Shown here: positions 1 to 6,878 of the stretch, piece by piece
How positions within the stretch are numbered: position 1 is the first letter of the stretch
Layout: every line of letters starts with the position of its first letter
Source of the DNA: Bordetella parapertussis
GTDB taxonomy: Bacteria > Pseudomonadota > Gammaproteobacteria > Burkholderiales > SG8-41
Assembly (NCBI GenBank): GCA_945863085.1
Contig: CAMBCD010000135.1
Span: 1 to 7,371 of the forward strand
Reading direction: 5' to 3'
Length of the DNA stretch: 7,371 nucleotides
Translations under genes and position numbers: made by a program
Notes under the pieces: generated by a model
Databases searched by the model: none
What the model was told of the DNA's origin: nothing
What the model saw: only the letters and a program-made list of their open reading frames with translations

Positions 1-138
1 GATGTATTCCATGTCGAGCGCGCGCAATGTTCCGGCGATCACATCGCTGCCGAACACGGCGTCGCTGGCCGCCGAGGGTGCGGGGGTTTCGTGTTTGATG
101 GCGGCTGCCTTGTTTTGAGCGCTGTTCGGGGGGGTCAT
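1..138 (-). CDS. Thiamine-diphosphate-dependent enzyme (acetolactate synthase / benzoylformate decarboxylase-like), N-terminal fragment
   Basis: Only the first 46 codons are in the window; the gene continues past the left edge. After an Ala/Pro-rich, probably disordered leader of about 27 residues comes VFGSDVIAGTLRALDMEYI. This matches the start of the N-terminal pyrimidine-binding domain of ThDP enzymes of the acetolactate synthase, benzoylformate decarboxylase and oxalyl-CoA decarboxylase group, in which a helix with a 'G.d.ia..L..lgv..i' pattern opens the fold. The start is supported by a GGAG Shine-Dalgarno sequence (minus-strand complement of 144-147) 5 nt upstream of the ATG. It lies 33 nt after the solute-binding protein gene on the same strand, so it is probably the next operon gene. 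Family members cleave or join C-C bonds next to a carbonyl, typically decarboxylating 2-oxo acids. The catalytic Glu and the GDG ThDP motif lie outside the window, so the reaction cannot be named. Confidence 0.7.
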   Translation of the reverse strand, partial: MTPPNSAQNKAAAIKHETPAPSAASDAVFGSDVIAGTLRALDMEYI

Positions 139-171
139 GCTTGCTCCGCTGGTGAAGGGGGATTGCTGGTT

Positions 172-1140
172 TTAATCGACGGTGGCGCCGGAGGCTTTGA
201 TGACCTTTGCCCACTTGGTGAATTCGATCTGCAGGTGCTTGGCGAAGGCTTCACGCGTGCTGCCGACGGCGACGCTGCCGCTGTTCTTCATGCGTTCTTT
301 CATCTCGGGCGTCTGCATGATTTTCGCTGCGTGGCCGTTGAGGAAATTGAGAATGTCGGGCGGCGTGCCGGCTGGTGCCAGCAGCCCGTACCACTGGCTG
401 GACTGGTAACCCTTCAAGCCGGATTCGGACACCGTCGGCAGATCCGGCAGCGCCGGCAGGCGTTCGAATGTGGTCACGCCCAGCGCGCGCACCCGGCCGC
501 TCTGGATCAGCGGCAGCGCGGTCAGCGCCGGCATGAACATGGTGCTGACTTCCCCGGAGAGGATGGCGGTGATTGCGGGGCCGGTGCCGCGGTAGGGCAC
601 ATGCACCATTTTTGTACCGGTCAGGGTCTTGAACAGTTCTCCGGCGAGATGCGGCGTGCTGCCGCTGTCGGATCCGGCGAACAGCACCTCGCCGGGTTTG
701 GCCTTGGCCAGCGCGATGAATTCGCGCACATTTTTTACCGGCAGCGAAGGATGTACCACGAGAATATTGGGTGCCAGTGCGAGCAGGCTGACCGGATCAA
801 AATCCTTCAGCGGATCGAATTCGGGGTTTTTGAACATCACCGGTGCAGTGACAAAATTGACACCGTTGACCAGCAGCATGTAACCGTCCCTGGGTGCGCG
901 TGCGACATAACGCGAGCCGATCAGGCCGTTGGCGCCGGCGCGGTTTTCGACGATCACCGGTTTGCCGATGGCCTCGGACAGTTTCTGGCCGAGGATGCGG
1001 CCCATGGTGTCGATGCCGCCACCGGCGGGGAAGGGCACCAGGAAGCGCACCGGCCCCGCCGGGTAGTTTTGCGCGCCCAGTGATCCGGCAGCGCACAGCA
1101 GGATGGTTGCCAGTACGCCGCGTGCAGTGTGCATGTTCAT
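172..1140 (-). CDS. Tripartite tricarboxylate transporter substrate-binding protein (TctC/Bug family)
   Basis: This is a 322-residue periplasmic solute-binding protein, a normal length for the family. Residues 1-23 form a Sec signal peptide: a basic start, a hydrophobic core VLATILLCAAG, and probable cleavage at SLGA/QN. The mature part opens with the Bug signature YPAGPVRFLVPFPAGGGID (residues 26-44), followed by ENRAGANGLIG (65-75), DGYMLL, HVPYRGTGPAITAILSGEV (180-198) and RVRALGVTT. Two loops equivalent to VPFPAGG and the ENRAGA segment bind a carboxylated ligand through water molecules in known Bug structures. The frame extends 20 codons further upstream, but ATG at 1140 is chosen because AAGGAG sits 7 nt before it and the signal peptide then starts correctly. 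It lies 20 nt after the amidohydrolase gene. No TctA or TctB membrane partner is in the window, as is usual for orphan Bug proteins, so it may share a distant permease or act in sensing. Its ligand is unknown, presumably the operon's substrate or a breakdown product. Confidence 0.93.
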   Translation of the reverse strand: MNMHTARGVLATILLCAAGSLGAQNYPAGPVRFLVPFPAGGGIDTMGRILGQKLSEAIGKPVIVENRAGANGLIGSRYVARAPRDGYMLLVNGVNFVTAPVMFKNPEFDPLKDFDPVSLLALAPNILVVHPSLPVKNVREFIALAKAKPGEVLFAGSDSGSTPHLAGELFKTLTGTKMVHVPYRGTGPAITAILSGEVSTMFMPALTALPLIQSGRVRALGVTTFERLPALPDLPTVSESGLKGYQSSQWYGLLAPAGTPPDILNFLNGHAAKIMQTPEMKERMKNSGSVAVGSTREAFAKHLQIEFTKWAKVIKASGATVD

Positions 1141-1147
1141 CGCCGAT

Positions 1148-1153
1148 CTCCTT
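1148..1153 (-). promoter_or_regulatory. Ribosome binding site of the TctC/Bug gene
   Basis: A perfect AAGGAG on the minus strand lies 7 nt before the ATG at 1140. It decides the start in favour of 1140 over the longer frame that opens at 1200 inside the preceding gene. Confidence 0.8.
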
Positions 1154-1160
1154 GCAATTA

Positions 1161-2168
1161 TTATTTCAATCCGAGTAATCCCGCGCCGGTGTCCCAGCAC
1201 AGGGCACGCCGCGCGGTGTCATTTAAGTCATTGTTTTTATTTATAAATTTAACCGGATCCGGGTCGCGCAGCGGGAAGGGATAATCGCTGCCCAGCGCCA
1301 CCTGACCGGCTCCCACCCGCGCGATCAGGTACTGGAACGCGGCATCGTCATGCAGCACGGTATCGTAATAGAAATTATTCGCGTACTGGCCCAGCGGATG
1401 TTTGACCGCGCCTTTGGCAAACGGCGGCGCAGTGATACGACCGCGGTCGATGCGGCCGAACTGGTAGGGCACACAGCCGCCGCCGTGCACCAGCAGTACG
1501 CGCAGTTTCGGGAAACGGTCGAACACTCCCCCCAACAACAGCGCCGCAGCGGCAAAGGTGGTCTCGCTCGGGTTGCCGACGAGGATATGCAGGAACAATC
1601 TGCGGATGCGCGGCGGTACCGCAAGGTCGGCCGGGTGGATGATCACCGGCACATTAAGTTCCTGCGCTGTTGACCAGAACGCATCGAACTGCGGCGCGTC
1701 CAGTCCTTCTTCCTCGACGCGGGCGCCGATCTGCACCGCGCGGTGACCGAGGGTCTGCACGGCGCGGCGCAGTTCGCTGGCGGCGAGTGCGGCATCCTGC
1801 AGCGGCACCATCGCCGCGGCGGCATAACGGTCGGGGCGCTGCGCAACCATGTCCGCCAGCGCTTCGTTCTGCACCCGCGAGAGCCACAGCCCGGCTTCCG
1901 TCGGCAGATGATATCCGGCGAGGTCCATCCAGCCGGAGAGCAGTTGCACGTCGATACCGGCTTCATCCATCCATTTCAGGCGCGCGGTTTCATCGCTCAG
2001 CGGCGGGATCAGCGGCATGCCGGTGGGGCGACCACCGACCGAAATGCGCGTGGCCCCGTCTTCACCCTTGACGATTTTCACCTCATGTTTCGCGCCCTCG
2101 GCGTTGATGCGGTCGACGACCGGTTTGCCGACATGGTGGGCATGGATGTCGAGGCAGCGTGCTTTCAT
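1161..2168 (-). CDS. ACMSD-like amidohydrolase-superfamily protein (metal-dependent decarboxylase/hydrolase)
   Basis: This 335-residue TIM-barrel protein belongs to the amidohydrolase-2 (ACMSD) family. The metal and catalytic set is complete: H9 and H11 in DIHAHH, H178 in VIIHPAD, H228 in LLVHGGG, and D295 in GSDYPFP. These fall almost exactly at the positions I recall for Pseudomonas ACMSD (H9, H11, H177, H228, D294). The stretch HILVGNPSETTFA and the following GGVFDRFPKL also match that enzyme. R47 and R239 align with the two arginines that hold substrate carboxylates there. Family members are zinc enzymes that decarboxylate aromatic or muconate-type acids (ACMSD, gamma-resorcylate and 5-carboxyvanillate decarboxylases) or hydrate or hydrolyse related ring-cleavage products. 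The start codon overlaps the stop of the alpha/beta hydrolase gene by ATGA (2165-2168), which implies translational coupling. No kynurenine-pathway genes are adjacent, so true ACMSD activity is doubtful. A carboxylated ring-cleavage product is my inference for the substrate. Confidence 0.9.
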   Translation of the reverse strand: MKARCLDIHAHHVGKPVVDRINAEGAKHEVKIVKGEDGATRISVGGRPTGMPLIPPLSDETARLKWMDEAGIDVQLLSGWMDLAGYHLPTEAGLWLSRVQNEALADMVAQRPDRYAAAAMVPLQDAALAASELRRAVQTLGHRAVQIGARVEEEGLDAPQFDAFWSTAQELNVPVIIHPADLAVPPRIRRLFLHILVGNPSETTFAAAALLLGGVFDRFPKLRVLLVHGGGCVPYQFGRIDRGRITAPPFAKGAVKHPLGQYANNFYYDTVLHDDAAFQYLIARVGAGQVALGSDYPFPLRDPDPVKFINKNNDLNDTARRALCWDTGAGLLGLK

Positions 2169-2977
2169 GCCGTCTTGCCCCGGGTGATGACTTCGCGAAT
2201 GCGCGCGGCGATGTCCTGCGGTTTTTCCGTCGGCGTGATGTGGCGGCCGCCGGGCAGCACGGTCAGCGTCGAACCGGCGATGGCTTTATGCAGGGCCTCG
2301 GCCATGGCCACCGGTGTCGCGTAATCTTCTTCGCCGACGGCAATTGCGGTCGGCACCTTGATGCCGGCCAATCCCGCACGCAGGTCGCCGTCGCCGAGCA
2401 TTTCGCAGGTTTTGACGTAACAGTCGACGTTGTTGGCGAGGAACACCCGGGTCAGCCGGTCGATGGTCGCGGTCTGCGTGGCGCGGAAGTCGTCGCCGAA
2501 CCAGCGCTCGGTCTGGAATTTGATCAGTGCTGCCATGCCTTTTTCCTTGCCGGTGGCGCCGCGCTCGCGCCAGACTTTCGGCGCATCGGCGCCGTACCAG
2601 GCGGTGGTGTCGATCAGTGCGAGGCCGGTAGTGCGTTTGGGATATTCAAGCGCGAAAGCCTGCGCCACCATGCCACCCCTCGAGCAGCCGGCGACGACCG
2701 CCGATGGCCATTGCACATGGTCCATCAACTCGGCGAGGTCGCGCGCGAACAGTTGCGGCGTATAGGTCATCAGCGGCTGGCCGGACAGGCCGTGGCCGCG
2801 GCAATCCCAGGTCAGCACCTGGCAGTCTTTTGCCAGTGCCTGCGCGACGTCATCCCAGATGCTGCGATCCAGCGCCAGCGAATGCACCAGTGCCACGCGC
2901 GGCGCATTGTTGCCGGCACCGGTTTGCAGGGTGTACGCGATTTCGCAGCCGTCGGAAGTTTTGAAGCGGTCGGTCAT
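2165..2977 (-). CDS. Alpha/beta hydrolase, 3-oxoadipate enol-lactonase-like
   Basis: This is a 270-residue alpha/beta-hydrolase-fold protein without a signal peptide, so probably cytoplasmic. The oxyanion-hole strand is VALVHSLALDRSIW (28-41), close to the corresponding stretch of PcaD enol-lactonases. WDCRGHGLS (57-65) is the usual D.RGhG.S turn. The nucleophile elbow is AGCSRGG with S99. The acid is D218 in VGEEDYATP and the base is H246 in PGGRHITPTEKP, so the triad is intact. The most similar known families are 3-oxoadipate enol-lactonases and C-C bond or ester hydrolases of aromatic degradation. The ATG at 2977 is preceded by AAGGA about 9 nt upstream. The gene follows the molybdenum hydroxylase gene after a 143-nt gap with a palindromic repeat, and overlaps the ACMSD-like gene by 4 nt. 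It probably opens a lactone, ester or amide formed further up the same pathway. The exact substrate cannot be deduced. Confidence 0.9.
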   Translation of the reverse strand: MTDRFKTSDGCEIAYTLQTGAGNNAPRVALVHSLALDRSIWDDVAQALAKDCQVLTWDCRGHGLSGQPLMTYTPQLFARDLAELMDHVQWPSAVVAGCSRGGMVAQAFALEYPKRTTGLALIDTTAWYGADAPKVWRERGATGKEKGMAALIKFQTERWFGDDFRATQTATIDRLTRVFLANNVDCYVKTCEMLGDGDLRAGLAGIKVPTAIAVGEEDYATPVAMAEALHKAIAGSTLTVLPGGRHITPTEKPQDIAARIREVITRGKTA

Positions 2978-3017
2978 GTTCAGCGATCCTTTTGTCGGTT
3001 AGCCATTTTTTCAAATA

Positions 3018-3107
3018 CCGTTCGGGCTGAGTCCTTCGGCAGGCTCAGGACAGGCTTTGTCGAAGCCCGTTTGGCAAAACGCCCTTCGACAAGCTCAGGG
3101 CGAACGG
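3018..3107. repeat. Intergenic palindromic (REP-like) repeat with imperfect long inverted arms
   Basis: The outer arms 3018-3031 and 3094-3107 are complementary at 12 of 14 positions, beginning CCGTTCG and ending CGAACGG. The inner arms TTGTCGAAG (3057-3065) and CTTCGACAA (3084-3092) pair perfectly. At the tip CGTTT (3068-3072) pairs with AAACG (3077-3081) around a 4-nt loop. The left arm carries about 25 extra nucleotides (3032-3056). These include CCTTCGGCAGGCTCAGG (3033-3049), a direct near-copy (15 of 17) of CCTTCGACAAGCTCAGG at 3083-3099. The core is a motif I know as a common dispersed intergenic repeat in proteobacterial genomes. It occupies most of the gap between the Mo/FAD gene and the alpha/beta hydrolase gene. 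In the transcript it could form a hairpin that protects upstream mRNA or reduces downstream expression. The structure is seen directly; the function is inferred. Confidence 0.85.
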
Positions 3108-3120
3108 TGGTGGTCATGAA

Positions 3121-6100
3121 TTACTTGCTTTGCATTGCCTTTTGCCAGGCGCGGATCAGCGTACGTGCGCCGATCTCGACGGCCATATTGCGTTTGTACA
3201 TCGCCGAGCCGCGGACATTGGCCAGCGGCTGGGCCATGTCGCGCACGGTTTGTACTGTGGCGCGAATTTTCGCTTCGTCGAAGGCGATGCCATTGAGCGA
3301 TGAGAGATCAGGCACCACCGGTTTCCAGCTCACTGCGCCGACGACGAGTCGCGCGGCGACGCATTTTCCGTTCGCGTCCAGCGTCACCGTTGCTGCGGCA
3401 TTGGCGGCCGGGGTTTCCATGACGCCGCGCGGCAGGAATTTGTGGAAAGCAGAGCCGCTGCGTGCGGGCAGGGCATCAACTTCGACGGCGATGACCATTT
3501 CATCCTTGGCAAAACGTTTTTCAAAGGCCTCGGCCAGGGTCCAGGTTTTGCGGCCGGCCGGCGTCGCGGTGAGCACGCGGGCATTGAGTGCCAGCAGCGC
3601 CACCGGCATGTCGAAGCCGCCGATCAGCGGGGCGATGCTGCCGCCGACCGTCGTCATCTGCCGCACCCGCGTGTGTCCGGCGGCATCCAGTGATTCGGCG
3701 AGGACGGCCCAGTGTTCGCGCAGCCCGGGCAATGTAATCAATGTCTGCTGGTTGACCGCAGAACCGATGTGCAGCAGGCCCTTGCTGATGCCGAGCTGCA
3801 GCAGTTCCGGAATACGGCCCACGTTCATCAGCCGTTTCGCCTGCGGGAAGCCGGTGCGTTCGCGGCGCAGGGCATGCGACATGCCGCCGGAAACGATGGC
3901 GGTATCACCTGCGCCATAGAGTGCAATGGCTTCATCCACCGTTTTCGGTGTTACCAGTTCCATGGCGAACGGCCGGGTGCCCGAGGGGCGGCCGGTGGCC
4001 AGTCTTGTCCACACACCGCCTTTGGGTGCTGCGGCAGGCGCGACTTTTTCGTCGGCATAGAGTTGCGGATGCAGTGCACGGTGGATTTTCTCCGCGGTGA
4101 TCGGCAGTTGGTGGATGCGCACACCCACCGCATCGGCAATGGCGTTGGCAATCGCCGCGGGTATTGCATCAAGGCCGATCTCGCCCAGGCCCTTGGCGCC
4201 GAAGGGGCCCGAAGGTTCGTACGAATCGGCAAATCCGACATGGATTTTCGGCACAAAGTCCGCGGACGGCAGCGGGTAATCAATGTACTGCGGATCGGTG
4301 GGGGTGCCCTGGTGCCAGTCGAAATATTCGGTCATTGCAAGGCCAATGCCCTGCACGACCGCGCCTTCGACCTGGCCCTGTGCGGCGGCGGGGTGAATCA
4401 CCGTGCCGCAATCGACGACCGCGGAAATTTCCTTCAGTTTGACCACGCCGGTGCCGCGGTCCACTTCGACCTCGACTGCCTGCGCAGCAAAGTTGTAGGC
4501 GCCGGATTCGTTGCCGAAGCGGCTGTGGTCGGGAAACTCCGACGGATTGTCCCAGTTGCCGACACCGACGATGGCTTCACCGCCGCGTTTGTAGATATTG
4601 GCCCGTACCACGGCACTGACTGGTTTGAATTCCGACTCGGCGCCGTTTTTCGGACCGATCTGGCCGTTGATGATGGTCAGCTCATCGGCCGGTTTCTTGA
4701 ACTGTTCGGAGGCCGCCGCCATCAACTGCTTGTGTGCTGCCGCTGCAGCGAGTTTGACTGCATTGCCGGCGACGTAGGTGACGCGGCTGGCCAGCGCACC
4801 CAGTGAATGCGGGTGTACGTCGGTGTCAGGACGGGTGATGTCGATGTCCTCGTACGGCAGGCCCATCTCCTCGGCGGCAATCTGTTTCAGGACCGTGTAG
4901 GTGCCCTGGCCGATCTCGCCTTCACCGGTGATGATGGTGGCGCGGCCATCTTCGTTGATGCGCACGATGGCTGAACTGCCGTCCCAGTCGCCGAAACTGC
5001 GGCGGCCGTTGACGTGAATGCTGCAGCCCATGCCGAGGCCGTGGCCGTCTCTTTTGCTTTGGCGTTTCTTTTTCCACTGGATCAGATCGGCCGCCTTGTC
5101 GATGCACTGGCGCAGCTCACCGCTGGTGATCTTGTGGTTGTGCGGCGAGACGTCGCCTTCTTCGACCGCATTCAGACGCAGCAGGTCGACGACATCGATG
5201 TTCAGTTTTTCTGCGGCGAGGTCCCAGGCCTGCTCGACTGCCCAGTCCGCAGACGGATTGCCGAAGCCGCGAAAGGCGCCGGTCGGTACCAGATTGGTAT
5301 AAAGCAGCGTCGATTTGGCGCGGGCATTTGGATATTTGTACAGCGCATCGTGGCGCACGGTTGCCGCGCCGAGGATGGCTTGCGATTTTCCGGTGTAGGC
5401 GCCGTTGTCGGCCCACATGCGGATTTCCTTGGCCAGCACCTTGCCGGCCCTGGAGAAACCGAGGCGCACCCAGTAACGCATGGGCATGCGCGGGTGGCTG
5501 GCGAGGAATTCCTCTTCACGGGTGTGGATCAGCTTGACCGGACGTCCGGCCTTGCGCGCGAGGATGGCCGCGATTACCGAGCCATTGTCGTCACCGGATT
5601 TGCCGCCGAAACCGCCGCCGACTTCGGTCTGGATTACGCGCACCTGTGCTTCGGGCACGCCCAGTGCGACGGCATAACGGCCGCGGGCGAGGAAGGGGGT
5701 CTGGGTGTTGCACCACATCGAAACGCGGTTATTGGTCCAGTGTGCGACGCAGCCGATGGTCTCCAGCGACGAATGCCACTGCCGGATCGAATCCCAGGTG
5801 CCTTCGACAACAACATCGGAAGCCTTGAAGCCGGCATCGACATCGCCGCGTTCAAAGGCGAATTCATGGGCGACATTGCCCGGCGTGTCGTCATGCACCA
5901 GCGGTGCGCCGGGCGCCATCGCTTCGTCCAGCGAGAATGCCGCCGGCAGTACTTCGTATTCAACAATGATCTTGTCCACGGCGGCGCGCGCAGTTTCCGG
6001 GTCGATGGCGGCGACGGCGGCGACTTCGTCGCCGACGTAACGCACGCGGCCGATGGCCAGCGGGTAGAGGTCGGGACGGAAGGCACCCCATTTGCGTTTC

Positions 6101-6351
6101 GCGGTGTCTTCACCGGTGACCACGGCCTTGACGCCGGGCATGGCGCGTGCGGCGCTGGTGTCGATGGAGAGGATTTTTGCGTTTGCGTGCGGGCTGCGCA
6201 GTACCGCTGCGTGCAGCATGCCGGGCAGATGCATGTCGGCGACATACTGTGCGGCGCCGGTGACTTTCGGAATCGCATCGGCGCGCGGCACGTCTTTGCC
6301 GACGACCAGCAGGCCGGACTCGAACTTGGGATCCCTGAGCTGTTTTTTCAT
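3121..6351 (-). CDS. Molybdenum hydroxylase (xanthine dehydrogenase family): fused molybdopterin-binding and FAD-binding subunits
   Basis: This 1076-residue protein is a natural fusion. Residues 1 to about 765 are the molybdopterin-cytosine-dinucleotide subunit: an a/b hammerhead domain (about 24-135, from PKVTGAAQYVADMHLPGML), then QTEVGGGFGGKSG (241-253), GAFRGFGNP (358-366, with the substrate-pocket Arg of hydroxylases rather than the CO dehydrogenase Cys loop), GEGEIGQGTYT (476-486) and GAKGLGEIGLDAIPAA, where E724 is the expected catalytic glutamate. An Ala/Pro-rich linker (about 766-795) follows. Residues 796-1076 are a CoxM/XdhB-type flavin subunit: MELVTPKTVDEAIALY, SGGMS (821-825) and TTVGGSIA (900-907) fit the two FAD-phosphate loops, and a C-terminal flavin domain ends the protein. 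The start at 6351 overlaps the [2Fe-2S] gene stop by ATGA; the frame extends 26 codons upstream, but that would lie inside the iron-sulfur gene. Together with that subunit it should hydroxylate an aromatic, N-heteroaromatic or aldehyde substrate with water as oxygen source. The substrate is unknown. Confidence 0.93.
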   Translation of the reverse strand: MKKQLRDPKFESGLLVVGKDVPRADAIPKVTGAAQYVADMHLPGMLHAAVLRSPHANAKILSIDTSAARAMPGVKAVVTGEDTAKRKWGAFRPDLYPLAIGRVRYVGDEVAAVAAIDPETARAAVDKIIVEYEVLPAAFSLDEAMAPGAPLVHDDTPGNVAHEFAFERGDVDAGFKASDVVVEGTWDSIRQWHSSLETIGCVAHWTNNRVSMWCNTQTPFLARGRYAVALGVPEAQVRVIQTEVGGGFGGKSGDDNGSVIAAILARKAGRPVKLIHTREEEFLASHPRMPMRYWVRLGFSRAGKVLAKEIRMWADNGAYTGKSQAILGAATVRHDALYKYPNARAKSTLLYTNLVPTGAFRGFGNPSADWAVEQAWDLAAEKLNIDVVDLLRLNAVEEGDVSPHNHKITSGELRQCIDKAADLIQWKKKRQSKRDGHGLGMGCSIHVNGRRSFGDWDGSSAIVRINEDGRATIITGEGEIGQGTYTVLKQIAAEEMGLPYEDIDITRPDTDVHPHSLGALASRVTYVAGNAVKLAAAAAHKQLMAAASEQFKKPADELTIINGQIGPKNGAESEFKPVSAVVRANIYKRGGEAIVGVGNWDNPSEFPDHSRFGNESGAYNFAAQAVEVEVDRGTGVVKLKEISAVVDCGTVIHPAAAQGQVEGAVVQGIGLAMTEYFDWHQGTPTDPQYIDYPLPSADFVPKIHVGFADSYEPSGPFGAKGLGEIGLDAIPAAIANAIADAVGVRIHQLPITAEKIHRALHPQLYADEKVAPAAAPKGGVWTRLATGRPSGTRPFAMELVTPKTVDEAIALYGAGDTAIVSGGMSHALRRERTGFPQAKRLMNVGRIPELLQLGISKGLLHIGSAVNQQTLITLPGLREHWAVLAESLDAAGHTRVRQMTTVGGSIAPLIGGFDMPVALLALNARVLTATPAGRKTWTLAEAFEKRFAKDEMVIAVEVDALPARSGSAFHKFLPRGVMETPAANAAATVTLDANGKCVAARLVVGAVSWKPVVPDLSSLNGIAFDEAKIRATVQTVRDMAQPLANVRGSAMYKRNMAVEIGARTLIRAWQKAMQSK

Positions 6352-6827
6352 GACTTGCCCGCCTTTTTCAGCAGCGCCGCTGCTTCGCGGTAGGCATCCA
6401 TGATTTTTACGTAACCCGTGCAGCGGCAATAAACGCTGTCTGCGCTGGCGCGGATTTCTTCATCACTGGGGTTCGGATTTTTTTCGATCAGCGACACGCA
6501 CTGCATGATGTGGCCCGGAATGCAGATGCCGCATTGCAGGGCGGTCTTGTTGATGAAAGCCTGCTGCACCGGATGCAGTACACCGGCCCGGTCCAGGCCT
6601 TCGATGGTGCGCACGTCGCTGCCGTCGCACAACGCGGCGAGTTGCAGGCAGGAGGACACCGGCGCGCCGTCAACGATGACAGTGCAGGTGCCGCAGGCAC
6701 CGATGCCGCAGCCGTGTTTGGTGCCGGTGAGCTGCAGGTCTTCGCGCAATACATCGACCAGCAGGCGGTCAGGCGATTTCAGGTGTACTTCGGCAGGGTC
6801 GCCGTTGAGCGTGAATTTGATCAGCAT
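6348..6827 (-). CDS. [2Fe-2S] iron-sulfur subunit of molybdenum hydroxylase (CoxS/XdhC-type small subunit)
   Basis: This is a 159-residue electron-transfer subunit of standard length. The plant-type ferredoxin domain has cluster ligands C40, C45, C48 (GCGIGACGTCTV) and C60 (SSC). The helical domain holds the second cluster with C99, C102 (LQCGICIPGHIM) and C134, C136 (YCRCTGYVKIMDA). All eight ligands are present, and Q98, next to the pterin in known structures, is conserved. The cluster motif usually reads CGxCTPG; here Thr is replaced by Ile. ATG 6827 is chosen because MLIKFTLNGDP matches the family start. The frame runs 26 codons further up, but those residues are unlike the family and cross the promoter. 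No clear Shine-Dalgarno sequence precedes this ATG. The protein should pass electrons from the Mo centre to FAD in the fused partner encoded directly downstream, and it is the first gene of the operon. Confidence 0.95.
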   Translation of the reverse strand: MLIKFTLNGDPAEVHLKSPDRLLVDVLREDLQLTGTKHGCGIGACGTCTVIVDGAPVSSCLQLAALCDGSDVRTIEGLDRAGVLHPVQQAFINKTALQCGICIPGHIMQCVSLIEKNPNPSDEEIRASADSVYCRCTGYVKIMDAYREAAALLKKAGKS

Positions 6828-6840
6828 GTGGGGCGCAGCG

Positions 6841-6850
6841 CGGATATCCG
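6841..6850. promoter_or_regulatory. Perfect 10-bp palindrome in the operon leader (possible operator)
   Basis: CGGATATCCG is a perfect palindrome lying between the predicted promoter and the start codon of the [2Fe-2S] gene. Its place just downstream of a probable transcription start would suit a repressor site. It is short, could be chance, and no regulator gene is in the window. Confidence 0.25.
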
Positions 6851-6878
6851 GGAAATGGAGGAATGGGGGAAGCGCGAA

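Noticed and set aside
91..1083. Plus-strand open frame of 330 codons opposite the TctC/Bug gene
   Set aside because: It is antisense to a clear family member, and its sequence is the low-complexity Gly/Arg/His/Gln type typical of shadow frames.
3018..3107. Intrinsic terminator after the Mo/FAD gene
   Set aside because: The hairpin is long and imperfect, the stem end is not followed by a T-tract on the minus strand, and its core sequence is that of a dispersed repeat. Partial termination remains possible but is not supported.
2159..3919. Long plus-strand open frame of 586 codons
   Set aside because: It runs antisense to the alpha/beta hydrolase and the Mo/FAD gene and crosses the intergenic repeat. 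Its translation is rich in Arg, Ala, Ser and Cys with no motif. It is a shadow of GC-rich codon use on the other strand.
5014..6393. Plus-strand open frame of 459 codons opposite the molybdopterin domain
   Set aside because: The opposite strand has an unbroken, motif-rich xanthine dehydrogenase-family protein. This frame has no recognisable domain and no ribosome binding site of note.
6352..6429. Upstream extension of the Mo/FAD protein by 26 residues
   Set aside because: These codons lie wholly inside the iron-sulfur gene. The ATGA overlap at 6348-6351 and the family-like start MKKQLRDPKFESG favour 6351.
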